DNA from: Planomonospora_B alba | Lineage (GTDB): Bacteria > Actinomycetota > Actinomycetes > Streptosporangiales > Streptosporangiaceae | DNA: 64,000 nt | Reading direction: 5' to 3' | Assembly (NCBI RefSeq): GCF_039534085.1 | Contig: NZ_BAAAUT010000008.1 | Location: 95,086 to 159,085 of the forward strand | Shown here: piece after piece, positions 59,769 to 64,000 of the stretch | Position numbering within the stretch: the first letter of the stretch is position 1 | Layout: each line of letters opens with the position of its first letter | Translations under genes and position numbers: made by a program | Notes under the pieces: model-generated | Told to the model about the DNA's origin: nothing | Database searches by the model: none | Seen by the model: the letters and a program-made list of their open reading frames with translations, nothing else

Positions 59769-60602
59769 ATGGGCGAGGGGACCCGGAGCTTGAACTGGAC
59801 GCACGAGGACCCGGACTACCTCCCGCCGGAGATCGACACGAGCAGGCCCAGCATCGCCCGGGTCTACGACGCGTTCCTGGGCGGCAAGGACAACTTCGCG
59901 GTGGACCGCGCCGTCGCCCTGGAGGGGATGAAGCACTTCCCCGACGGCGGCGAGGGGGCGCGGCAGAACCGCGCGATGCTCTTCCGCGGCGTGAAGTTCA
60001 TGGCCGAGCAGGGCATCGACCAGTTCCTCGACATCGGCTCGGGCCTGCCCACGATGGACAACACCCATTCCGTCGCCCAACGGGTCAACCCGGACGCCAG
60101 GGTCGTCTACGTCGACAACGACCCCATCGTGCTGGCCCACGCCCGGGCGCTCCTGCGGACCGACGAGAAGACCCGGGTGCTCACCGCCGACATGCGGGAG
60201 CCGGAGAAGATCTTCAATCATCCGGAGGTCGAGGGCTTCCTGGACTTCTCCCGCCCGATCGGCCTGCTGCTGGTGGCCGTGGTCCACCACCTGGGCGACG
60301 ACGAGGGCCCGGAGGGGCTGGTGGACGCCTACAAGGCGAGGATGGCTCCGGGAAGCTACCTGCAGCTGACGCACTTCTGCTCGTGCGCCCCCGAGGTGCG
60401 GGCCCTGGAGGGGGTCCTGCTGACGATGCTGGGCACCGGCCGGGCCCGGGACATGTCGGAGATCGTGCGCTTCTTCGACGGGCTGGAGCCGGTCGAGCCG
60501 GGCGTGGTGCACGTGCCGGAATGGCGGCCGGAGCGGCCCGTCACCTACCCGCTGGGCCTGGGCGGGATCTGCATCGCCGGCGGGGTGGCGCGCAAGCCGT
60601 GA
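59769..60602 (+). CDS. SAM-dependent methyltransferase, DUF574/Methyltransf_19 type
   Basis: Actinobacterial methyltransferase family PF04672, 277 residues. Typical opening P-S-I-A-R-V-Y-D-A-F-L-G-G-K-D-N-F-A-V-D, SAM motif F-L-D-I-G-S-G-L-P-T near residue 88, and V-Y-V-D-N-D-P near 115. Structures of relatives show SAM binding, but substrates are mostly unknown. GGAGG 5 nt before the ATG. Streptomyces and relatives carry many paralogues. A 19-bp palindrome lies upstream. Confidence 0.92.
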   Translation: MGEGTRSLNWTHEDPDYLPPEIDTSRPSIARVYDAFLGGKDNFAVDRAVALEGMKHFPDGGEGARQNRAMLFRGVKFMAEQGIDQFLDIGSGLPTMDNTHSVAQRVNPDARVVYVDNDPIVLAHARALLRTDEKTRVLTADMREPEKIFNHPEVEGFLDFSRPIGLLLVAVVHHLGDDEGPEGLVDAYKARMAPGSYLQLTHFCSCAPEVRALEGVLLTMLGTGRARDMSEIVRFFDGLEPVEPGVVHVPEWRPERPVTYPLGLGGICIAGGVARKP

Positions 60603-60654
60603 CGGCGGCCGGTACCGGCCGTACCGGGCCGTGGCGGCGGCCCGGGAAGGCGGT

Positions 60655-60876
60655 TCAGCCGCCACCGCCACCGTCGCCGCCTCCCCCGGAGCCGGGGTCG
60701 TAGGTGCCGCCCATGCCGCTGTTGTCCGGGCCGTCCCAGATGACGGGGCCGCCGTCCGCGCGGGGCCCGTGGCGCCGCCGACGGGCGCGCCGGTTGTCCA
60801 GGAGGTGGACGGGCAGCATGACGGCGAGCAGCCCGATGACGAGCGCCCCGATGATCACGAATTCGACAGAGGGCAT
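60655..60876 (-). CDS. small single-pass membrane protein with Gly-rich tail
   Basis: 73-residue protein: one helix (F-V-I-I-G-A-L-V-I-G-L-L-A-V-M-L-P-V) right at the N terminus, a basic stretch R-R-A-R-R-R-R-H, then W-D-G-P-D-N-S-G-M-G-G-T-Y and a C-terminal Gly/Asp-rich tail. The basic run after the helix predicts an inside tail. ATG at 60876. No family recognised. Confidence 0.6.
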   Translation of the reverse strand: MPSVEFVIIGALVIGLLAVMLPVHLLDNRRARRRRHGPRADGGPVIWDGPDNSGMGGTYDPGSGGGGDGGGGG

Positions 60877-61023
60877 GAGACAGACCTCCACGGTGGGATC
60901 GCACGGTCCACGTCCTGTGCCGGGTGAGACGCTCCCGCTCCGCGGAAGGTTCGCCGGGGAGGATCCGCCCGCGGCGCCCGCGCCCGCCGTCCGGGCAGGC
61001 GCGGGAGGCGCAAGCCCGGGGCT

Positions 61024-62454
61024 TCAGCCCGGGATCGCCGACCGCACGGCTCTGGCGACCGCGTCGGTGACCGGGAGCAGGCCTGCCAGGGCCCGCTCCT
61101 CCGGCAGCGGGACGGACTCCGGAGAGTTCATCTCCGTGCCGCGGGGGCGGTCGGACGCCCAGTAGGCGATCTCGGCCACGGTGCCGCCGGAGAGCACGAC
61201 GGCGCGGGCCACCCCCGCGTGCGCGGTGGCGTTCCGGTTCCGGCGGTACTGGCGGAAGGCCCGGTCGCCGAGTTCCGGCATCTCGGTGGCCTGCCCGTAG
61301 GAGGAGCCCTCGTGCTCGCCGCCCGCGCGCCGGCGCGCCTCGGCGAGGGCGTCGGCGTAGTGCCGCGCGGCCGCCTCCGGGTCCGGGCTCCCGGCACGGG
61401 TGTGGAAGGTCGTCAGGCCGACGAAGACGTTGCGCAGCCGCAGTCCTCCGGCGGTCCGGATGCCGGTGTTCTGCCACCAGCAGCTGTGGACCGTCCGGTC
61501 GTGATGCCGCACGCGCTCGGCCCGGGTGTTCGCCCGGGGGACCAGCCGCTCGGCCGACGGCGCCACGGCGGCGCAGGTCCGCGGGAAGGCGACCGGCACC
61601 GGGGTGGGCGTCCCGGAAGGGCTCCCGGCCGGCGGCCCCGTGGGCGCCGCCGCGGGTGTGCCGGTGGGCGCCGCCGCGGAGGGGACGGCGGACGGGCGGG
61701 CGTACGGCCTGCCCCGCCGCCAGGCCGCGACGGACTCCGAGACCTGGGCGAGCAGGAGCCGGGTCTCCCGCAGCATCTCCCGCCTGGGCGGCAGCGGGGC
61801 CTCCGCGGAGGAGGCGGAACCCTTCAGGGGATACCTGGTGACGGTGTAGGCCACCGTGACGATGACGTCTGCGACCCTGCTGACGCCGGTGCCTCCGGCG
61901 GAGGAGCCGCCGTTCCGGGTGTACTGGACGTACGCCTCGTCGCCGATCCCGGCGATCTCGACGCCGGGGGAGGTGCGGACGTTCCCGATCGGGGTGCCGG
62001 ACGCGGCCCGGGTGGCCCGCAGGCGGCTGTCGTAGCCGACCTCGGCGTAGGCCGCGGAGGTCAGCCGCTCCAGGGGCTTGAACCGGACGACGTCGACGTC
62101 GATGCGCGCGCCCTCGGTGTACTCCCCGGCGGGACGGTCGGAGCCGTCCCAGTGGCAGCGCCAGGAGGTGGACCTGTCGTCGTCATGGCTGCGACGCGAG
62201 CTGTCGGCCTCCGGGACGAGGCGGTCCAGGTCGCCCTCGCCGACCATGACGCAGACGTCGGGGCCGGCGGAGGAGGCGGCCGGGGTGTGCCGTGCGGAGG
62301 CCGGCGCGGCCGGGGCGGGGGTCCGGGGGGCGGGTCCGGCCGACAGGTGGGCGAGGAGGCCGCCGGTGACGGCCAGCGCCGCCGCCCCCGCCACCACGGG
62401 GGCCAGCAGGCGCCGGCGGGCCGTACCGGGCGGCCGGCCCGGAGGGCCGGCCAT
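61024..62454 (-). CDS. anchored secreted protein with two DUF3558-like repeats (paralogue 1)
   Basis: 476-residue protein of unknown function. N-terminal helix (L-L-A-P-V-V-A-G-A-A-A-L-A-V-T-G-G-L-L) followed by a Pro/Ala linker. Two repeated extracytoplasmic domains each begin with a cysteine and L-V-P (D-V-C-V ... D-R-L-V-P; R-T-C-A ... E-R-L-V-P) and later C-x-W (W-R-C-H-W; S-C-W-W). A Pro/Thr/Gly linker joins them. Similar to the neighbouring upstream gene, from which it is separated by two bases. The domain recalls DUF3558/LpqU-like lipoprotein domains, by eye only. Confidence 0.7.
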   Translation of the reverse strand: MAGPPGRPPGTARRRLLAPVVAGAAALAVTGGLLAHLSAGPAPRTPAPAAPASARHTPAASSAGPDVCVMVGEGDLDRLVPEADSSRRSHDDDRSTSWRCHWDGSDRPAGEYTEGARIDVDVVRFKPLERLTSAAYAEVGYDSRLRATRAASGTPIGNVRTSPGVEIAGIGDEAYVQYTRNGGSSAGGTGVSRVADVIVTVAYTVTRYPLKGSASSAEAPLPPRREMLRETRLLLAQVSESVAAWRRGRPYARPSAVPSAAAPTGTPAAAPTGPPAGSPSGTPTPVPVAFPRTCAAVAPSAERLVPRANTRAERVRHHDRTVHSCWWQNTGIRTAGGLRLRNVFVGLTTFHTRAGSPDPEAAARHYADALAEARRRAGGEHEGSSYGQATEMPELGDRAFRQYRRNRNATAHAGVARAVVLSGGTVAEIAYWASDRPRGTEMNSPESVPLPEERALAGLLPVTDAVARAVRSAIPG

Positions 62455-62456
62455 CC

Positions 62457-64000
62457 CTACCCGATCCCCGACTTCTGGAAGGACGCGACGATCGCCTCGG
62501 TGACCGGGACGAGGCCCGCGATGACCTCCTTCTGCGGCATGAGGACGGACTTGGGGGAGTTGATCTCGGTGCCCTTGGGCCGGTCGGCGCCGCCGTAGGA
62601 GACCTCGATCACGGTCGGTCCGACGAGCACGGCGGCGTCGGCGACGCCGGCGTGCGCGCTCGGGGTCCGGTTCTTCCGGTACTGGTAGAACGCCCGCTCG
62701 CCCAGCCCCTTGGGCTCGGTCACCTTGTACCAGAAGATCCCCTGGAGCCCGCTGCCCTCCCACTCCTTGGCGTCGGCCCGCTTGTCGATGTAGTACTGCT
62801 TGGCCGCCCAGGCGTCCTCGGTTCCCGCGCGGTTGACGAAGGTGATGAAGCTGACGAAGACACTCCGCATCCGCAGGCCGTTCCCGTGCGGGATCTCCCG
62901 GTTGTTCCACCGGCAGGTGACGGTCGTCCGGTCGGCCTCCTGCGTCCGCTCGGACTTGAGCGCCGCGCCGGGGACCAGCGGCTCGGCGACCGGGGTCACC
63001 TGGGCGCAGGTCGCCGGGAAGTCGATCGGCACCGGCGTGGGCGTGCCGGAGGGCGTCGGCGTCGGCTTCGGGGTCGAACGGGCGTACGGCTTGCCCTGCC
63101 GCCAGGCCGCGACCGACTCGGCCGCCTGCTTGAGCAGGAGCTCGACCTCCCGCAGCGCGTTCTGCTCGGTGATGAACTGGCGGCCCTTGGTGCTGAGGAC
63201 GGGCACGTCCTTGGGCTGCTGGCTGGCCTGGTACTCCAGTTCGATGATCACGTCGCCGACGCGGCTGAATCCCGCGCCGAAGGCGTATCCGCTCTCACCC
63301 TTGGACCAGGTGTACTGCGCGTGCGCCTCGTCACCGGCACCGGCGAGCTTGCGGACGGGGGAGTAGTAGACCTTCTTGTCGGGGTGGGCCTCCCTGTACT
63401 GGGACGACTGGAGCTCGAAGCCGTAGTTCCGCCGGGTGACGGTGTCGGCGGTCTCGGTCCCCTCCCCCTCGTGCTGAGTGATCTTGACGCTGAGCTGGCG
63501 GCTCCGGCGGTACTCGCCGTAGGAGTAGTCGAGATTGCTCCAGCTGCAGTTCCAGGTGATGTAGGCGGGCGACGACGAGCGGTTGTCCGAGGTGGAGTCG
63601 CTCACCTGCGCCTGCGGCACGAGGCGGTCGAGCTCGACCTGGTCGATCACCGCGCACGGGTTGATGGGACCGGAGGGGGACTTCGCGACCGGGGTGGCCG
63701 GTGCCGCGGAGGCGGAGGCGGAGGCGGTGACGGGGGCCTTCCCGGCGGTCTTGCTCACCACCAGGTAGGCGCCTCCACCGGCGACGAGGGCGAGCGCGGC
63801 CACGCCCGCCACGGGCAGCAGCCAGCCCCGCCGCGGCGCCGGAGACGGAACGGTCGGCCCCCACCCGGCCGGAGCGGTGGGCGGCTGGGGACCGCCGGAG
63901 CCCATGTGAGGCTGAGGGCCGCCGGGGCCCGCGGGCCACTGGGGGCCGCCGGGGCCCATGGGCGGGTGGGCGCCGCCGGGGCCCGCGGGCCACTGGGGGC
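62457..64000 (-). CDS. anchored secreted protein with two DUF3558-like repeats (paralogue 2, 5' end outside window)
   Basis: Partial gene; the frame is open through the right edge, where it codes for a repeated P-Q-W-P-A-G-P-G-G tail (54-bp/18-residue period). A cytoplasmic Gly/Pro-rich tail, one helix (L-L-P-V-A-G-V-A-A-L-A-L-V-A-G-G), and two extracytoplasmic repeats (N-P-C-A-V-I ... D-R-L-V-P ... W-N-C-S-W; A-T-C-A-Q-V ... E-P-L-V-P ... T-C-R-W). S-V-A-A-W-R-Q-G-K-P-Y-A-R and R-A-F-Y-Q-Y-R-K-N-R match the downstream paralogue. Function unknown; the two are surely a tandem duplication. Confidence 0.75.
   Translation of the reverse strand, partial: PQWPAGPGGAHPPMGPGGPQWPAGPGGPQPHMGSGGPQPPTAPAGWGPTVPSPAPRRGWLLPVAGVAALALVAGGGAYLVVSKTAGKAPVTASASASAAPATPVAKSPSGPINPCAVIDQVELDRLVPQAQVSDSTSDNRSSSPAYITWNCSWSNLDYSYGEYRRSRQLSVKITQHEGEGTETADTVTRRNYGFELQSSQYREAHPDKKVYYSPVRKLAGAGDEAHAQYTWSKGESGYAFGAGFSRVGDVIIELEYQASQQPKDVPVLSTKGRQFITEQNALREVELLLKQAAESVAAWRQGKPYARSTPKPTPTPSGTPTPVPIDFPATCAQVTPVAEPLVPGAALKSERTQEADRTTVTCRWNNREIPHGNGLRMRSVFVSFITFVNRAGTEDAWAAKQYYIDKRADAKEWEGSGLQGIFWYKVTEPKGLGERAFYQYRKNRTPSAHAGVADAAVLVGPTVIEVSYGGADRPKGTEINSPKSVLMPQKEVIAGLVPVTEAIVASFQKSGIG

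Overview
The window is one contiguous piece of a very GC-rich actinobacterial chromosome. Supporting signs are frequent GTG and TTG starts, G/C at third codon positions, DmdR/IdeR-type iron boxes, a SigR/SigH-type sigma factor, a four-gene conservon (cvnA-D) and C4-zinc L32. The core gene order (rsmD-coaD-DUF177-rpmF-rnc-mutM-acyP-smc-ftsY) is the one seen in Streptomyces and relatives. A filamentous actinomycete, perhaps of the Streptosporangiales, fits best, but genus cannot be fixed from sequence alone. I saw no insertion sequence, prophage, CRISPR array or rRNA operon, and base composition is even throughout.

Region by region. 1-10.8 kb: housekeeping block for rRNA modification, CoA synthesis, ribosome (L32), RNase III, DNA repair (MutM), SMC and FtsY, with a 64-residue coiled-coil protein next to smc and a Tat-type hydrolase on the other strand. 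10.8-14.9 kb: siderophore ABC importer (ATPase, two permeases, divergent lipoprotein) around two iron boxes. 14.9-18.4 kb: Cds1-like PLP enzyme divergent from a SigR-like sigma factor with no anti-sigma gene, then an EamA exporter divergent from an XRE-cupin regulator. 18.5-24.7 kb: cell-wall deacetylase, DUF2461, SodC, TypA, hydrolase. 24.7-31 kb: pta-ackA, aldehyde dehydrogenase and a secreted coiled-coil protein. 31-33.8 kb: HxlR/SDR pair and a secreted GH16-CBM13 glucanase. 33.9-37.5 kb: conservon. 37.8-41.3 kb: GH1 beta-glucosidase/TetR pair and aldo-keto reductase/MerR pair. 41.5-45 kb: penicillin-binding protein and ABC exporter. 45.1-50.1 kb: glucose-type sugar ABC importer, lone receiver protein and LacI regulator, with the same GACAACGTTGTC palindrome upstream of both importer and regulator. 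50.1-60.6 kb: fumarase-superfamily lyase, MFS carrier, GDPD, small membrane and hypothetical proteins, OsmC, tRNA-Lys(CTT), DinB, VOC, two gene remnants, an imine-reductase-like enzyme and a DUF574-type methyltransferase. 60.6-64 kb: small membrane protein and two adjacent paralogous anchored secreted proteins, the second running off the right edge.

The functional theme outside the core is extracellular glucan use (GH16, GH1, glucose-type importer with LacI), acetate overflow (pta-ackA), iron uptake and redox defence. The clearest new-looking material is regulatory: paired divergent promoters with dyads (MerR/AKR, XRE/EamA, LacI/importer, cds1/sigR), several with spacing that suggests leaderless mRNAs. 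There is also a gene-remnant junction near 58.17 kb and a doubly duplicated secreted domain at the right edge. No clearly new multi-gene defence or biosynthetic system was found.
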